From NCBI RefSeq assembly GCF_001281175.1, contig NZ_KQ440395.1, positions 467,094-526,871 of the forward strand: a DNA stretch of 59,778 nt, given 5' to 3'. Shown here in pieces: positions 9,498-20,349 of the stretch. The DNA comes from Apilactobacillus apinorum. GTDB taxonomy: Bacteria; Bacillota; Bacilli; Lactobacillales; Lactobacillaceae. The position numbers were made by a program, and so were the translations under genes. Positions within the stretch are counted from its first letter, which is position 1. Every line of letters starts with the position of its first letter. The notes beneath the pieces are model-generated. The model worked only from the letters and a program-made list of their open reading frames with translations. It was not told the origin of the DNA and did not search any database.

Positions 9498-10436
9498 ATG
9501 GCTTATAGTGTAACGGTTGCAGACCTAGTTGAGAATACACATTTAGATATTTTCTATGGAGAAGAATATCTAGATCGTCCAATCACAACAAGTGATATTT
9601 CTCGTCCAGGTTTGGAATTAACAGGGTACTTTAATTACTATCCTGCTAAAAGAATTCAATTATTAGGAATTACTGAAACTTCATATGCAAAAGGAATGGA
9701 TAGTAACGAACTATTCGAGGTCATGAAAAAAATGTGTTTACCAGAAACACCAGCTTTTGTGGTTTCAACTCAATTAGATCCACCAGACGAGTTAATCAGA
9801 GCTGCTAAGAATCAACACATCCCAGTATTAGGTTCTAAACTAACGACTTCAAGAGTATTGAGTAATATGACTAACTTCCTTGAAGGTAAGTTAGCTGAAA
9901 GAAAGTCTATTCATGGAGTATTAATTGATGTTTATGGATTAGGGGTACTAATGACTGGAGACTCTGGTATTGGTAAGAGTGAAACCGCCTTAGAACTTGT
10001 TAAACGTGGACACCGATTGATCGCTGATGACAGAGTTGAAGTTTACCAACAAGATGAACAAACATTAATTGGTCAAGCACCAACTATTTTGCGTCACTTG
10101 TTAGAAATTAGAGGAATTGGAATCATCGATGTTATGAACTTATTCGGTGCTGGTGCCGTTCGTTCACAAACTAAAGTTGATTTAATCGTGCACTTAGAAA
10201 ATTGGTCAGACGATGCGCCATATGACAGATTAGGTAATGGTGACGAAACAAGAAGAATCTTTGATGTTGATGTTCAACGAGTTAGCATCCCTGTTAAGAC
10301 AGGTCGTAACCTTGCTATCATCATTGAAGCTGCAGCCATGAACTATCGTGCTAAAAAGATGGGATATGACGCAACCAAGGTTTTCGATGATAACTTAAAC
10401 AATTTAATTAAAGAAAACTCAGGAAACAATAAATAA
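9498..10436 (+). CDS. hprK: HPr kinase/phosphorylase
   Basis: HprK phosphorylates HPr on Ser46 in response to metabolic state and dephosphorylates it with inorganic phosphate, so it controls CcpA-mediated catabolite repression and PTS activity. At 312 residues it has normal length. The P-loop GDSGIGKS is at 154-161, followed by the family signature IRGIGIIDVMNLFGAGAVR. GGAGG lies 6-10 bases before the ATG. A probable cre site at 56.4 kb in this window is a plausible downstream target of this pathway. Confidence 0.96.
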   Translation: MAYSVTVADLVENTHLDIFYGEEYLDRPITTSDISRPGLELTGYFNYYPAKRIQLLGITETSYAKGMDSNELFEVMKKMCLPETPAFVVSTQLDPPDELIRAAKNQHIPVLGSKLTTSRVLSNMTNFLEGKLAERKSIHGVLIDVYGLGVLMTGDSGIGKSETALELVKRGHRLIADDRVEVYQQDEQTLIGQAPTILRHLLEIRGIGIIDVMNLFGAGAVRSQTKVDLIVHLENWSDDAPYDRLGNGDETRRIFDVDVQRVSIPVKTGRNLAIIIEAAAMNYRAKKMGYDATKVFDDNLNNLIKENSGNNK

Positions 10437-10462
10437 AAATCTTTCCAGGGAAGTGAAAACTA

Positions 10463-11287
10463 ATGCATTCAATCGCATTAAATCCGATTGCATTTAACTT
10501 AGGACCAGTTGCAGTTCATTGGTACGGAATTTTTATTGCCTCTGCTGTTTTAATTGCGGTCTTTTTATCAGTTAAAGAAGGTCGAAAGCGAGGAATTGAT
10601 CCAGATAATATATATGACATGATTTTATGGGCACTACCAGTGGCCATCATTTGTGCTCGTATTTATTATGTGGTTTTCCAATGGCCATACTATAGCCAAC
10701 ATTTAAATGAAATTATTAAAATATGGGATGGCGGAATTGCTATCTATGGAGCTCTAATTGGAGCTGCTGTGGTAGTTTACCTTTACTGTCGAAGCAAGCT
10801 AATTTCTGTATGGGCAATGTTAGATGTAATTGCACCAACAGTTATTATGGGGCAAGGAATCGGTAGATGGGGTAACTTTATGAACCAAGAAGCGTTTGGT
10901 AACATTACCAGTTTAACGTTCTTGAAGTCATTACATTTACCATCATTTATAATTAATCAAATGTATATTCAAGGATTTTATCGCCAACCAACATTTTTAT
11001 ATGAATCACTATGGGACTTATTAGGATTTGTATTATTAATGAACCTTCGTCACATTAACAAATTTTTCAAACGTGGTGAAGTGGTCTTATCATACATTAT
11101 CTGGTACTCATTTGGTCGTTTCTTCGTTGAAGGGATGAGAACTGATAGCTTAATGCTATTTGGTGGAATCAGAGTATCTCAAATGTTATCAATTGTGCTA
11201 TTCGTTGGGGCAATTGCATTGATGATTTATCGTCGTAAAAAAGAAGCTGACTTACCATATTATTTAGATGGTAGTAAGTTAGTTTAA
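10463..11287 (+). CDS. lgt: Prolipoprotein diacylglyceryl transferase
   Basis: Lgt moves diacylglycerol from phosphatidylglycerol to the lipobox cysteine of prolipoproteins. The 274-residue multi-helix membrane protein carries the signature [13 protein letters not shown] near residue 135 and the N-terminal HWYGIFI segment. It follows hprK by 26 bases and precedes gpsA by about 20, consistent with an hprK-lgt-gpsA-galU operon. Confidence 0.96.
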   Translation: MHSIALNPIAFNLGPVAVHWYGIFIASAVLIAVFLSVKEGRKRGIDPDNIYDMILWALPVAIICARIYYVVFQWPYYSQHLNEIIKIWDGGIAIYGALIGAAVVVYLYCRSKLISVWAMLDVIAPTVIMGQGIGRWGNFMNQEAFGNITSLTFLKSLHLPSFIINQMYIQGFYRQPTFLYESLWDLLGFVLLMNLRHINKFFKRGEVVLSYIIWYSFGRFFVEGMRTDSLMLFGGIRVSQMLSIVLFVGAIALMIYRRKKEADLPYYLDGSKLV

Positions 11288-11306
11288 TAATTAAGGAGTA
11301 AGTACA

Positions 11307-12323
11307 ATGACAGAAAAAATTGCAGTTTTAGGAGCAGGTTCATGGGGAAGCATGCTTGCAACTATTTTAGTAGAAAATGGTAATGAAGTACGTTTGTGGT
11401 CATACAAACAAGCTCAAGTTGATGAATTAAACAATCAACACACAAATGAAAAATACATCAAAGATTTTACATATCCTGAAGAATTAGTTGCTTATGGTGA
11501 TATGAAAGAAGCCATTAGAGGTGTTGACGATATTTTATTTGTTGTCCCAGCGCAAGTAACTAGAAGTACTGCTAAACAAGTTAATGAAATTCTAGAAGAA
11601 CTAGATATGTCAGTTAACATTATTCATGGTAGTAAGGGAATTGAACAAAAAACATATAAACGTATGTCTGAAGTACTATCTGAAGAAATTGATCCAAAAC
11701 ACCGTAAATCAATTTCAGTGATTTCAGGACCTAGTCAAGCAGAATCAGTTGCTAAACATGACATTACTTTAGTTACTACTGCTTCAGAAAACATTAAAGA
11801 TGCTGAACACATCCAATCATTATTCATTAATGAATATTTCAGAGTCTACACCAACGATGATATTATCGGTGTTGAAATTGGAGCAGCATTAAAGAACATT
11901 ATCGCAATCGGTGCCGGAGCATTATATGGTCTAGGTTATGCTGATAACGCAAAAGCTGCGTTAATGACTCGTGGTCTAGCTGAAATTTCTCGTTTAGGAA
12001 CTTCATTTGGTGCCAACCCATTAACATTTACCGGTCTTTCTGGATTCGGTGATGTGATTGTTACTGCAACAAGTAGCGATTCAAGAAACTGGCGTGCCGG
12101 ATACCAATTAGGTAAAGGTGAAACTCTGGATGATATTGTTAAGAACATGGGAATGGTAATCGAAGGAATTGCTACTGCTGAAGCTGCTTATGAATTAGCA
12201 CAACAACGTGGAATTGATATGCCAATCACATCAGCAATCTACAAAGTATTACACAATCAACTAACAATTGATGACGCAATCAAACAATTAATGAACCGTA
12301 GAGGTCGAGCAGAACTAGATTAA
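11307..12323 (+). CDS. gpsA: Glycerol-3-phosphate dehydrogenase [NAD(P)+]
   Basis: GpsA reduces dihydroxyacetone phosphate to sn-glycerol-3-phosphate for phospholipid and teichoic acid synthesis. The 338-residue protein has the N-terminal Rossmann motif GAGSWGSMLA, the central substrate segment SGPSQAESVA and the catalytic-lysine region GAALKNIIAIGAG. AAGGAGT supports the ATG. It sits between lgt and galU. Confidence 0.96.
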   Translation: MTEKIAVLGAGSWGSMLATILVENGNEVRLWSYKQAQVDELNNQHTNEKYIKDFTYPEELVAYGDMKEAIRGVDDILFVVPAQVTRSTAKQVNEILEELDMSVNIIHGSKGIEQKTYKRMSEVLSEEIDPKHRKSISVISGPSQAESVAKHDITLVTTASENIKDAEHIQSLFINEYFRVYTNDDIIGVEIGAALKNIIAIGAGALYGLGYADNAKAALMTRGLAEISRLGTSFGANPLTFTGLSGFGDVIVTATSSDSRNWRAGYQLGKGETLDDIVKNMGMVIEGIATAEAAYELAQQRGIDMPITSAIYKVLHNQLTIDDAIKQLMNRRGRAELD

Positions 12324-12344
12324 TTGATATAGGAGTTTATGAAA

Positions 12345-13217
12345 ATGAAAAAAATTAAAAAGGCAATTATTCCAGCTGCTGGATTAGGAACAAGATTCTT
12401 ACCTGAAACTAAGGCAATGCCAAAAGAAATGCTACCAGTAGTGGATAAACCAGCAATTCAATTAATCGTTGAAGAAGCGATTGAATCAGGAATTACAGAT
12501 ATTCTAATTATTATTGGTAAGGGTAAACGCGCAATCGAAGATCATTTCGATTCAAATACCGAACTTGAATTAAACCTTGAAAGTAAGGGCAAAAAAGAAA
12601 TGCTAGAAGCTGTTAAGGAAACAAACGGTTTAAACATCTACTTTAAGCGCCAAGAACATCCAAATGGTTTAGGTGATGCGGTTTACACTGCTAAGAGTTT
12701 CGTAGGAGATGATCCATTCGTTATCATGTTAGGTGATGACTTAATGGAAGATGAAACTCCATTAACTAAGCAACTAATCGATAGTTACGAAGAAACAGGT
12801 GCTTCTACTTTAGCTGTTATGAGAGTTCCTCATGAAGATACTTCAAAATACGGTGTTATTAACCCCGCTAAAGAAGTTAAAGATGGATTATACGATGTAG
12901 TTAACTTTGTTGAAAAACCAAATCCTGAAGACGCACCAAGTGATTTAGCTATTATTGGTCGTTACTTACTAACCCCTGATATCTTTGATATCTTGGAAAA
13001 CACTAAACCAGGCAAGGGTAATGAAGTACAACTTACTGATGCCATTGATACTCTAAACAAAGATGGTAAAGTTTACGCTCATGAATTTAAGGGTGACCGT
13101 TTTGATACTGGTAACAAATTCGGTTGGTTACAAACAAACATTGAATTTGGACTAAAACACCCAGAAGTTGCTGGTCAATTGAAAGATTACATTAAAGATT
13201 TAGCTAAAAAACTATAA
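12345..13217 (+). CDS. galU: UTP-glucose-1-phosphate uridylyltransferase
   Basis: GalU makes UDP-glucose, a donor for glycolipids, wall polymers and exopolysaccharide. The nucleotide-binding signature [15 protein letters not shown] is at the N-terminus, followed by [16 protein letters not shown] codons exist at 12339 and 12345; AGGAG at 12331-12335 lies only 3 bases from the first but 9 from the second, so the second is chosen (290 residues). It is the last gene of the hprK-lgt-gpsA-galU cluster; trxB has its own probable promoter. Confidence 0.93.
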   Translation: MKKIKKAIIPAAGLGTRFLPETKAMPKEMLPVVDKPAIQLIVEEAIESGITDILIIIGKGKRAIEDHFDSNTELELNLESKGKKEMLEAVKETNGLNIYFKRQEHPNGLGDAVYTAKSFVGDDPFVIMLGDDLMEDETPLTKQLIDSYEETGASTLAVMRVPHEDTSKYGVINPAKEVKDGLYDVVNFVEKPNPEDAPSDLAIIGRYLLTPDIFDILENTKPGKGNEVQLTDAIDTLNKDGKVYAHEFKGDRFDTGNKFGWLQTNIEFGLKHPEVAGQLKDYIKDLAKKL

Positions 13218-13239
13218 AATTAGTTTGTGTGCTAATTAA

Positions 13240-13268
13240 TGGACAAATCTATCATATGATAGTAAAGT
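13240..13268 (+). promoter_or_regulatory. probable trxB promoter with palindromic operator candidate
   Basis: TGGACA (13240-13245) and TAAAGT (13263-13268) are 17 bases apart. The spacer holds a perfect 14-base palindrome CTATCATATGATAG (13249-13262), a candidate operator. Confidence 0.4.
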
Positions 13269-13303
13269 ATCATTTATTGAATATATGAAAGGGGAAGTTA
13301 ATT

Positions 13304-14221
13304 ATGGAAAAATATGACGTAATTGTTATTGGTGCTGGACCTGGTGGAATGACCGCTGCACTATATGCTTCTCGTGCTAATTTATCAGTTTTAATGATTG
13401 ACCGTGGTATCTACGGTGGTCAAATGAACAACACAGCTGAAATTGAAAACTATCCTGGATTCAAATCCATTTTAGGACCAGATTTAGCTAAGAACATGTA
13501 CGAAAGCTCAACTAACTTTGGTGCCAAGTATGAATATGGAACTGTTGAATCAATTGAAGACAAAGGTACTTCAAAGATTGTTAACACTGACCAAGGTAGT
13601 TACGAAACAAGTTCAGTTATTATTGGAACAGGTTCACAATACCGTAAACTAGGTGTACCTGGTGAAGATGAATACGGTGGAAGAGGAGTTTCATACTGTG
13701 CCGTATGTGATGGTGCATTCTTCAAGAACCGTGAAGTCGTAGTTGTTGGTGGTGGAGATTCAGCTATTTCTGAAGCACTTTACCTTGCTGGTTTAGCTTC
13801 AAAAGTAACTGTTATTCACCGTCGTGATCAACTTCGTGCACAAAAGGTAATTCAAGACCGTGCATTTGCTAACGATAAAATTGAATTCATTTGGGACACT
13901 AACGTAACTGAAGTTATCGGAGATGACATGAAGGTTACTGGTGTAAAAACTGTAAACAACAAGACTAATGAAGAAAGCGTTGTTGACGCTTCTGGTGTAT
14001 TCATTTATGTTGGTAACAACCCAATGACTGAAGCATTCGCTAACCTAAACATCACTGATGAAAAGGGTTGGATTAAGACTAATGAAAGAATGGAAACTGC
14101 CATTGATGGTGTGTTTGCCATTGGAGACGTTCGTCAAAAAGAATTAAGACAAGTAACTACTGCCGTTGGAGACGGTGGAATTGCTGGTCAAAACGCATTC
14201 GAATACGTTTCATCACTATAA
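13304..14221 (+). CDS. trxB: Thioredoxin-disulfide reductase
   Basis: TrxB is a homodimeric flavoenzyme that uses NADPH to reduce thioredoxin. The 305-residue sequence has the FAD-binding GAGPGGMTAALYA at 10-23, the redox pair Cys132-Cys135 (YCAVCDGAFF), the NADPH-binding GGGDSAISEA and the C-terminal FAD motif AIGDVR. It is monocistronic: own upstream region and a strong terminator behind. Confidence 0.96.
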   Translation: MEKYDVIVIGAGPGGMTAALYASRANLSVLMIDRGIYGGQMNNTAEIENYPGFKSILGPDLAKNMYESSTNFGAKYEYGTVESIEDKGTSKIVNTDQGSYETSSVIIGTGSQYRKLGVPGEDEYGGRGVSYCAVCDGAFFKNREVVVVGGGDSAISEALYLAGLASKVTVIHRRDQLRAQKVIQDRAFANDKIEFIWDTNVTEVIGDDMKVTGVKTVNNKTNEESVVDASGVFIYVGNNPMTEAFANLNITDEKGWIKTNERMETAIDGVFAIGDVRQKELRQVTTAVGDGGIAGQNAFEYVSSL

Positions 14222-14232
14222 AGAATTAATCA

Positions 14233-14263
14233 AAAAGACTGGTTTTAATACCAGTCTTTTTTT
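14233..14263 (+). terminator. terminator after trxB
   Basis: AAAGACTGG and CCAGTCTTT arms with an eight-base loop and a following T run. Confidence 0.88.
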
Positions 14264-14290
14264 ACTCTTAAAAAGGAGAACATTAGTTTT

Positions 14291-14304
14291 AGAAAGTTTG
14301 TTCG
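14291..14304. promoter_or_regulatory. possible LexA/DinR (SOS) box upstream of uvrB
   Basis: AGAAAGTTTGTTCG resembles the Gram-positive SOS box GAAC-N4-GTTC: the right half is exact, the left half reads GAAA. uvrB is a usual LexA target, which is why it is reported despite the imperfect match. Confidence 0.35.
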
Positions 14305-14375
14305 TATGTTAAAATGTTATTAAATATGAATGAAAAGGGTCAAAAACCCTACGAGTGAACAAAGGAGGACTTTGT

Positions 14376-16385
14376 TTGGAAATCCAACGCGAAAATAATA
14401 ATAAATTTGAATTAGTATCAAAATATAAGCCTACTGGGGACCAACCAGAAGCTATTAGTCAGTTAACTAAAGGTATTGAAGATGGACAAAAGCAACAAAT
14501 CCTATTAGGAGCAACTGGAACAGGTAAGACTTTTACCATTTCTAATGTAATTAAAAACGTTAATAAACCTACTTTGATTTTATCGCATAATAAAACATTG
14601 GCTGGTCAATTATATAGTGAATTCAAAGAGTTCTTTCCTAATAACGCGGTTGAATACTTTGTTAGTTATTATGACTACTATCAACCAGAAGCATATGTAC
14701 CTTCAAGTGATACCTATATTGAAAAGGATTCTTCAATTAATGATGAAATCGATAAACTACGCCATGCTGCAACTAACTCATTACTAACTAGAAATGACGT
14801 TATCATTGTTGCATCTGTTTCATCCATTTTTGGATTAGGAAGTCCTAAAGAATACTACAAACATACGATTGCACTAAACGTGGGGCAACAAATTGAACGA
14901 GATGAATTACTAAGAAGACTAGTTGAAATTCAATTTGATAGAAATGATATTGATTTTCAACGTGGTCGATTTAGGGTTCATGGGGATGTTGTTGATATTT
15001 TCCCAGCTTCAGGGGACCAACATGCGTTTAGAATTGAATTCTTTGGTGATGAAATTGATTCAATTAAGGAAATTGATACTTTAACTGGTGAATTTATCGG
15101 TAAAAAAGATAATATTATTATCTTCCCCGCAACCCACTTCTTAACTGATGATCAAAACATGGATCATGCATTAAAGGGGATTAAAGAAGAAATGGTGGAA
15201 CAAGTTGCCGAGTTTGAAAAAGAGGGTAAACTGCTGGAAGCCCAACGATTAAAGCAGCGTACTACCTATGATATTGAAATGATGGCTGAAATGGGATATA
15301 CCAACGGTATCGAAAACTATTCAAGATATATGGATAATCGAAAACCAGGTGAAGCACCATATACTTTATTAGATTTCTTCCCAGATGATTACTTATTAGT
15401 AGTCGATGAATCACATCAAACATTGCCACAAGTTGGTGGAATGTACAACGGTGATAAAGCCAGAAAAGAACGTCTAATTGAATATGGATTTAGACTACCT
15501 AGTGCGCTTGATAATAGACCATTAAAGATGCCTGAATTTAAAGAACGCGTCAACCAAGCGATTTATATGTCTGCTACTCCTGGTCCACGTGAATTGGAAG
15601 AAACACCAGAAAAGAACATCGTTCAACAAATTATTCGACCAACTGGTTTATTAGATCCAACGGTTGAAGTGCGTCCAATTATGGGACAAATGGATGACTT
15701 AGTTGGTGAAATTAATGAGCGAATTGAAAAGAATGAACGTGTTTTTGTTACAACTTTAACCAAGAAAATGTCTGAAGATTTAACTGATTACTTAAAAGAC
15801 TTAGGGATTAAAGTGGCATACTTGCATTCTGATGTTAAGACGCTGGAAAGAACTAAAATAATTAGAGATTTACGACTAGGTAAATACGATGTCTTGGTTG
15901 GAATTAACTTGTTGAGAGAAGGAATTGATGTTCCTGAAGTTTCATTGGTTGCTATCTTAGATGCCGATAAAGAAGGGTTCCTAAGAAATGAACGTTCATT
16001 GATCCAAACAATTGGACGTGCTGCCAGAAATGAAAATGGAGCAGTTATTATGTACGCTGACTATGTAACTGATTCGATGCAAAAGGCAATGGACGAAACT
16101 GCCAGAAGACGTAGCATTCAACAAGAATATAATAAAGAACATCACATTACGCCACATACAATTAAGAAACCAATTCGTGACTTAATTAGTTATGGTAACA
16201 AGGATGATAACGATAAAGAAGATCATTCATTTATTGAATCTGATTTCCAAAAACTAACCAAGAAAGATCAAAAACAAATGATCGAAACATTAACCAAGGA
16301 AATGAAACAAGCAGCAGCAAAACTCGATTTCGAAAAGGCAGCTGCATTGCGTGATACAGTGATGGACTTAAAGAGTCAGATGTAA
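14376..16385 (+). CDS. uvrB: UvrABC system protein B
   Basis: UvrB is the damage-verifying helicase of nucleotide excision repair. It shows Walker A GATGTGKT near residue 40, the beta-hairpin region [12 protein letters not shown], helicase motifs including [10 protein letters not shown] and IGRAARN, and a C-terminal UVR domain ([10 protein letters not shown]) for UvrC contact. The upstream GTG at 14355 would contain the Shine-Dalgarno AAAGGAGG inside the gene; the TTG at 14376 sits 7 bases after it and is the better start, giving 669 residues. uvrA follows 12 bases later. Confidence 0.95.
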   Translation: MEIQRENNNKFELVSKYKPTGDQPEAISQLTKGIEDGQKQQILLGATGTGKTFTISNVIKNVNKPTLILSHNKTLAGQLYSEFKEFFPNNAVEYFVSYYDYYQPEAYVPSSDTYIEKDSSINDEIDKLRHAATNSLLTRNDVIIVASVSSIFGLGSPKEYYKHTIALNVGQQIERDELLRRLVEIQFDRNDIDFQRGRFRVHGDVVDIFPASGDQHAFRIEFFGDEIDSIKEIDTLTGEFIGKKDNIIIFPATHFLTDDQNMDHALKGIKEEMVEQVAEFEKEGKLLEAQRLKQRTTYDIEMMAEMGYTNGIENYSRYMDNRKPGEAPYTLLDFFPDDYLLVVDESHQTLPQVGGMYNGDKARKERLIEYGFRLPSALDNRPLKMPEFKERVNQAIYMSATPGPRELEETPEKNIVQQIIRPTGLLDPTVEVRPIMGQMDDLVGEINERIEKNERVFVTTLTKKMSEDLTDYLKDLGIKVAYLHSDVKTLERTKIIRDLRLGKYDVLVGINLLREGIDVPEVSLVAILDADKEGFLRNERSLIQTIGRAARNENGAVIMYADYVTDSMQKAMDETARRRSIQQEYNKEHHITPHTIKKPIRDLISYGNKDDNDKEDHSFIESDFQKLTKKDQKQMIETLTKEMKQAAAKLDFEKAAALRDTVMDLKSQM

Positions 16386-16397
16386 GGAGGAAGCAAG

Positions 16398-19259
16398 GTG
16401 CAAAACGATAAGATTGTTATTAAAGGTGCCCGTGCACATAATTTAAAAGATATTAGCGTCTCAATTCCTAAAAACAAATTAACAGTAATGACTGGATTGT
16501 CAGGTTCTGGAAAGAGTTCTTTGGCTTTTGATACTTTATACGCAGAAGGGCAACGTCGATACGTAGAAAGTCTTTCTTCATATGCTCGTCAATTTTTAGG
16601 CCAAATGGATAAACCAGATGTCGATTCGATTGAAGGATTAAGTCCAGCAATTGCGATTGACCAAAAGACCACTTCTAAGAATCCTCGTTCTACCGTTGGA
16701 ACTGTTACCGAAATCAATGATTACTTTAGATTGCTTTGGGCACGAGTTGGAACTCCAATTTGTCCCAATGACGGAACTAAGATTACGAGACAATCGATTG
16801 ATCAAATGATGGATGCAGTTTTAGCTTTACCGGAAAGAACTAAAATGCAAATTTTATCACCAGTAGTTAGGGAACAACGCGGTCAGCACAAGAAGATAAT
16901 TGAAAAAATTAAGCGTGAAGGATTTGTTCGTTACCGTGTTGATGGCGAAGTTCACGAAATCGAAGATGATATTGAATTAGATAAGAATAAGCACCATAAC
17001 ATTGAAATTGTGGTTGATAGAATCATTGTTAAAGATGGTATTAAATCAAGATTATCTGATTCTCTAGAAACTGCATTAAGACTAAGCGAAGGATATGCGA
17101 TTGCAGATCTAATGGGCGCAGGGGAAAATCTAATTTTTTCTGAACATTATGCTTGTCCACTTTGTGGATTCACGGTTAGTGAATTAGAACCAAGACTATT
17201 TTCATTCAATTCACCAATTGGAGCATGTCCTAGTTGTGACGGTTTAGGGATGAAACTAGAAGTTGATGAATCTCTAATCATTCCAAATACCTCTAAAACG
17301 CTAAATGAAGGTGCAATTGAGCCTTGGAACCCAATTAGTTCTAAATACTATCCAAGCATGCTAGAACAAGCGTGTGAACAATTTGGTATCGATATGGATA
17401 CTCCATTTAATAAGTTACCTAAAAAACAACGTGATATAATTATGTACGGTTCAAACGGGAAAAAATTTCATTTTCATTTTGATAGTACTAATGGTTTTGG
17501 TGGTATTAAGGATACTGATGCTGAATTTGAAGGGGTCGTCAATAATATTGACCGTCGTTATCACGGTACTAACAGTGACTTTACAAGAGACCAGATGCGT
17601 CAATATATGACAGAATTAACATGTCAAACTTGTCATGGTTACAGATTAAATGAAGAAGCATTGAGTGTTAAAGTTAATGACTTGAATATTAGTGAAGCTA
17701 CTGATTTAGATGTAATCAAAGAATTGAACTTCTTCACTGATTTGCACTTTGGTGAAAAGGATAGCGTTGTTGCTAAACCAATTTTAAAAGAAATCATCGA
17801 TCGTCTAACTTTCCTAAAGAATGTTGGATTAGATTACTTAACTTTATCCAGAACTGCTGGAACTCTTTCTGGTGGAGAATCACAAAGAATTAGATTAGCA
17901 ACTCAAATTGGTTCTAATCTTTCCGGGGTTTTATATGTATTAGATGAACCATCAATCGGGTTACATCAAAGAGATAATGACCGACTAATTTCTTCACTAA
18001 AGGCCATGCGTGATTTGGGTAATACTTTAGTAGTGGTTGAACACGGTGAAGACACACAAAGATCAGCTGATTATATTGTTGATATTGGACCTGGTGCAGG
18101 AACCAACGGTGGTAACGTCATGGCTGCTGGAACACCAGAAGAAGTGGCTCAAAATGATAATTCACTAACTGGCCAATACTTATCTGGTAAAAAATTCGTT
18201 CCAGTTCCATTAAAGCGTCGTAAGGGTAATGGTAAAAAGATTAAAGTCACTGGAGCTAGTGAAAATAATCTAAAAGACGTTACTGCTGAAATCCCATTAG
18301 GTGAATTCAATGTGGTTACCGGGGTTTCTGGTTCAGGAAAGTCTACTTTAATTAATCGAATTGTGAAGAGAGCAATAGCACAAAAGATTAATCATAATTC
18401 AGAAAAACCTGGTAAGTATAAGAGTATTTCTGGTTACAAAAATATTGATAAACTTATTAATATCGACCAAAGCCCAATCGGAAGAACGCCAAGAAGTAAT
18501 CCGGCCACTTACACGGGTGTCTTTGATGATATCAGAACATTATTTGCTGAAACCAATGAAGCAAAATTAAGAGGATATCAAAAAGGTCGTTTTAGTTTTA
18601 ACGTTAAAGGTGGAAGATGTGAAACCTGTCATGGGGATGGGATTCTAAAAATTGAAATGAACTTTCTACCAGATGTATACGTACCATGTGAAGTTTGTCA
18701 TGGTAAACGTTACAATGCGGAAACACTTGAAGTACAATACAAAGGGAAAAACATCTCTGATGTATTGGACATGACAGTCGATCAAGCATTGGAATTCTTC
18801 TCTGCAATTCCTAAGATTACTAGAAAATTAGAAACCATTGATGAAGTTGGATTAGGCTATGTCCAATTAGGACAATCAGCAACCACTTTATCTGGTGGGG
18901 AAGCACAACGAATGAAGTTGGCTTCTGAACTATATAAAAAATCAGCTGGTAATAATCTATATATATTAGATGAACCAACAATCGGATTGCATACTGATGA
19001 CATTAACCGTTTACTAGTTGTTTTGCATGAACTAGTGGATCAAGGGAACACCGTTTTAATTATTGAACATAATTTAGACGTAATTAAAACAGCTGACCAT
19101 ATTATTGATTTAGGACCTGAAGGTGGGGATGGTGGTGGAACCATTATCGCTACTGGAACTCCTGAAGAGGTGGTAGAAGTTACCGATAGTTACACTGGTC
19201 AATATTTAAAACCAGTCTTAGAACGTGATACTAAGAGAACGAAAGAAAGTCAAAAATAA
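16398..19259 (+). CDS. uvrA: UvrABC system protein A
   Basis: UvrA is the DNA-damage sensor ATPase of excision repair. The 953-residue protein has two ABC ATPase modules: Walker [10 protein letters not shown] near residue 33 and GVSGSGKST near 643. Each module has a signature loop LSGGE. It has zinc modules CPLCGF...CPSCDG (about 253-280) and CETCHGDG...CEVCHG (about 735-765). Its GTG start lies behind AAGGAGG and it overlaps the uvrB transcript. A terminator follows directly; rapZ, usually the next gene, is not there. Confidence 0.96.
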   Translation: MQNDKIVIKGARAHNLKDISVSIPKNKLTVMTGLSGSGKSSLAFDTLYAEGQRRYVESLSSYARQFLGQMDKPDVDSIEGLSPAIAIDQKTTSKNPRSTVGTVTEINDYFRLLWARVGTPICPNDGTKITRQSIDQMMDAVLALPERTKMQILSPVVREQRGQHKKIIEKIKREGFVRYRVDGEVHEIEDDIELDKNKHHNIEIVVDRIIVKDGIKSRLSDSLETALRLSEGYAIADLMGAGENLIFSEHYACPLCGFTVSELEPRLFSFNSPIGACPSCDGLGMKLEVDESLIIPNTSKTLNEGAIEPWNPISSKYYPSMLEQACEQFGIDMDTPFNKLPKKQRDIIMYGSNGKKFHFHFDSTNGFGGIKDTDAEFEGVVNNIDRRYHGTNSDFTRDQMRQYMTELTCQTCHGYRLNEEALSVKVNDLNISEATDLDVIKELNFFTDLHFGEKDSVVAKPILKEIIDRLTFLKNVGLDYLTLSRTAGTLSGGESQRIRLATQIGSNLSGVLYVLDEPSIGLHQRDNDRLISSLKAMRDLGNTLVVVEHGEDTQRSADYIVDIGPGAGTNGGNVMAAGTPEEVAQNDNSLTGQYLSGKKFVPVPLKRRKGNGKKIKVTGASENNLKDVTAEIPLGEFNVVTGVSGSGKSTLINRIVKRAIAQKINHNSEKPGKYKSISGYKNIDKLINIDQSPIGRTPRSNPATYTGVFDDIRTLFAETNEAKLRGYQKGRFSFNVKGGRCETCHGDGILKIEMNFLPDVYVPCEVCHGKRYNAETLEVQYKGKNISDVLDMTVDQALEFFSAIPKITRKLETIDEVGLGYVQLGQSATTLSGGEAQRMKLASELYKKSAGNNLYILDEPTIGLHTDDINRLLVVLHELVDQGNTVLIIEHNLDVIKTADHIIDLGPEGGDGGGTIIATGTPEEVVEVTDSYTGQYLKPVLERDTKRTKESQK

Positions 19260-19284
19260 AAAGGTGCTATTAGCACCTTTTTTA
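19258..19284 (+). terminator. terminator after uvrA
   Basis: AAGGTGC and GCACCTT arms (19261-19279) with a five-base loop, preceded by A and followed by T runs. Confidence 0.85.
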
Positions 19285-19295
19285 TTACTTATTAA

Positions 19296-19324
19296 ATGAC
19301 ACACCCGGGTACGTGTGTTATAAT
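19296..19324 (+). promoter_or_regulatory. yvcK promoter with GC-rich inverted repeat in the spacer
   Basis: ATGACA (19296-19301), 17-base spacer and TATAAT (19319-19324) with an extended TG. The arms ACACAC (19299-19304) and GTGTGT (19313-19318) around CCGGGTAC fill the spacer, so a repressor bound here would block RNA polymerase. Confidence 0.55.
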
Positions 19325-19363
19325 TCTTGGGTTATCTTAAAAAGGAAAGGAGGGACAAATTGC

Positions 19364-20338
19364 ATGAGAAATTTAAAAAATGTTGTCGTTATTGGTGGTG
19401 GAACTGGGTTACCAGTTATCTTAAACAATTTAAAAGATAAAGATGTCAACATTACTTCAATTGTGAACGTTTCTGATGATGGTGGCTCTTCTGGAAAATT
19501 GAGAAAAGCTGCCAACGTTGTCCCTCCTGGTGATATCAGAAATGTATTGGCATCACTTTCCAATTTACCGCAAACAGAATTAGATTTATTCCAATATCGG
19601 TTTAAAGACAATAATGACTTTTTATCAGGACACTCATTAGGGAATTTGATTATTACCGCAATGACTGAAATGAAGGGTGACATTAATGTTGCCGTAAAAC
19701 TATTAAGTCAGATGATGGACATCACTGGCAGAATATATCCTTCCACAAACCAAAAATTACAGTTATGTGCTGAATTTAAAGACGGTTCTACTATGAAGGG
19801 TGAATATGAAATTACCTACGCTGATAATCAAATTAAGCGCGTTTGGGTGGAAACAGATAATCCTGACAATCCGCCAGTTGCTAATCAAGAAGTTATTGAT
19901 GCGATTTTAGAAGCTGATCAAATTGTGTTAGGACCAGGAAGCTTATTTACAAGCATTTTACCTAATTTAATGATTTCAAATATTGGGGATGCGATTGTAA
20001 AATCAAAAGCACAAGTTGTGTATATATGTAATATCATGACTCAATTTGGCGAAACTGATAACTTTACTGATGCCAACCACGTTGAAGTTTTAAATAAGCA
20101 CATGAACAGTAATTTTATTGATGTTGTGATTGTGAACAAGACACCTGTTTTAGATAGTCAAATCGATCATCAAAGATTTAATGAAATATCTAGTCCAGTA
20201 GAACATGATGAAAACAGATTAAAGGAATTGGGATGCGAAGTGATTTACGATGATTTCTTATTATTAACTAATCGTGGAGCGTTTCATAACGGAAAAAAAG
20301 TGGCTGATAAGTTAGTTGAATTAGTCACCAAAGAATAG
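19364..20338 (+). CDS. yvcK: YvcK/GlmR family regulator
   Basis: YvcK (GlmR) binds UDP-sugars, is needed for growth on gluconeogenic carbon and stimulates GlmS in B. subtilis to direct carbon to cell wall precursors. It belongs to the CofD-like superfamily but does not make F420. Motifs seen: GGGTGLPVILNNLK at the N-terminus, SDDGGSSGKLR, PPGDIRN and GPGSLFTSILPNL. The ATG at 19364 follows AGGAGG by 10 bases; an upstream in-frame ATG at 19313 lies inside the promoter. Length is 324 residues. It forms an operon with whiA. GlmM and GlmS, its functional partners, are at 41-44 kb. Confidence 0.93.
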   Translation: MRNLKNVVVIGGGTGLPVILNNLKDKDVNITSIVNVSDDGGSSGKLRKAANVVPPGDIRNVLASLSNLPQTELDLFQYRFKDNNDFLSGHSLGNLIITAMTEMKGDINVAVKLLSQMMDITGRIYPSTNQKLQLCAEFKDGSTMKGEYEITYADNQIKRVWVETDNPDNPPVANQEVIDAILEADQIVLGPGSLFTSILPNLMISNIGDAIVKSKAQVVYICNIMTQFGETDNFTDANHVEVLNKHMNSNFIDVVIVNKTPVLDSQIDHQRFNEISSPVEHDENRLKELGCEVIYDDFLLLTNRGAFHNGKKVADKLVELVTKE

Positions 20339-20349
20339 GATGATGCAAC

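Noticed and set aside
14338-14350. GGGT/ACCC hairpin before uvrB as a regulator
   Set aside because: Only four base pairs, easily by chance.
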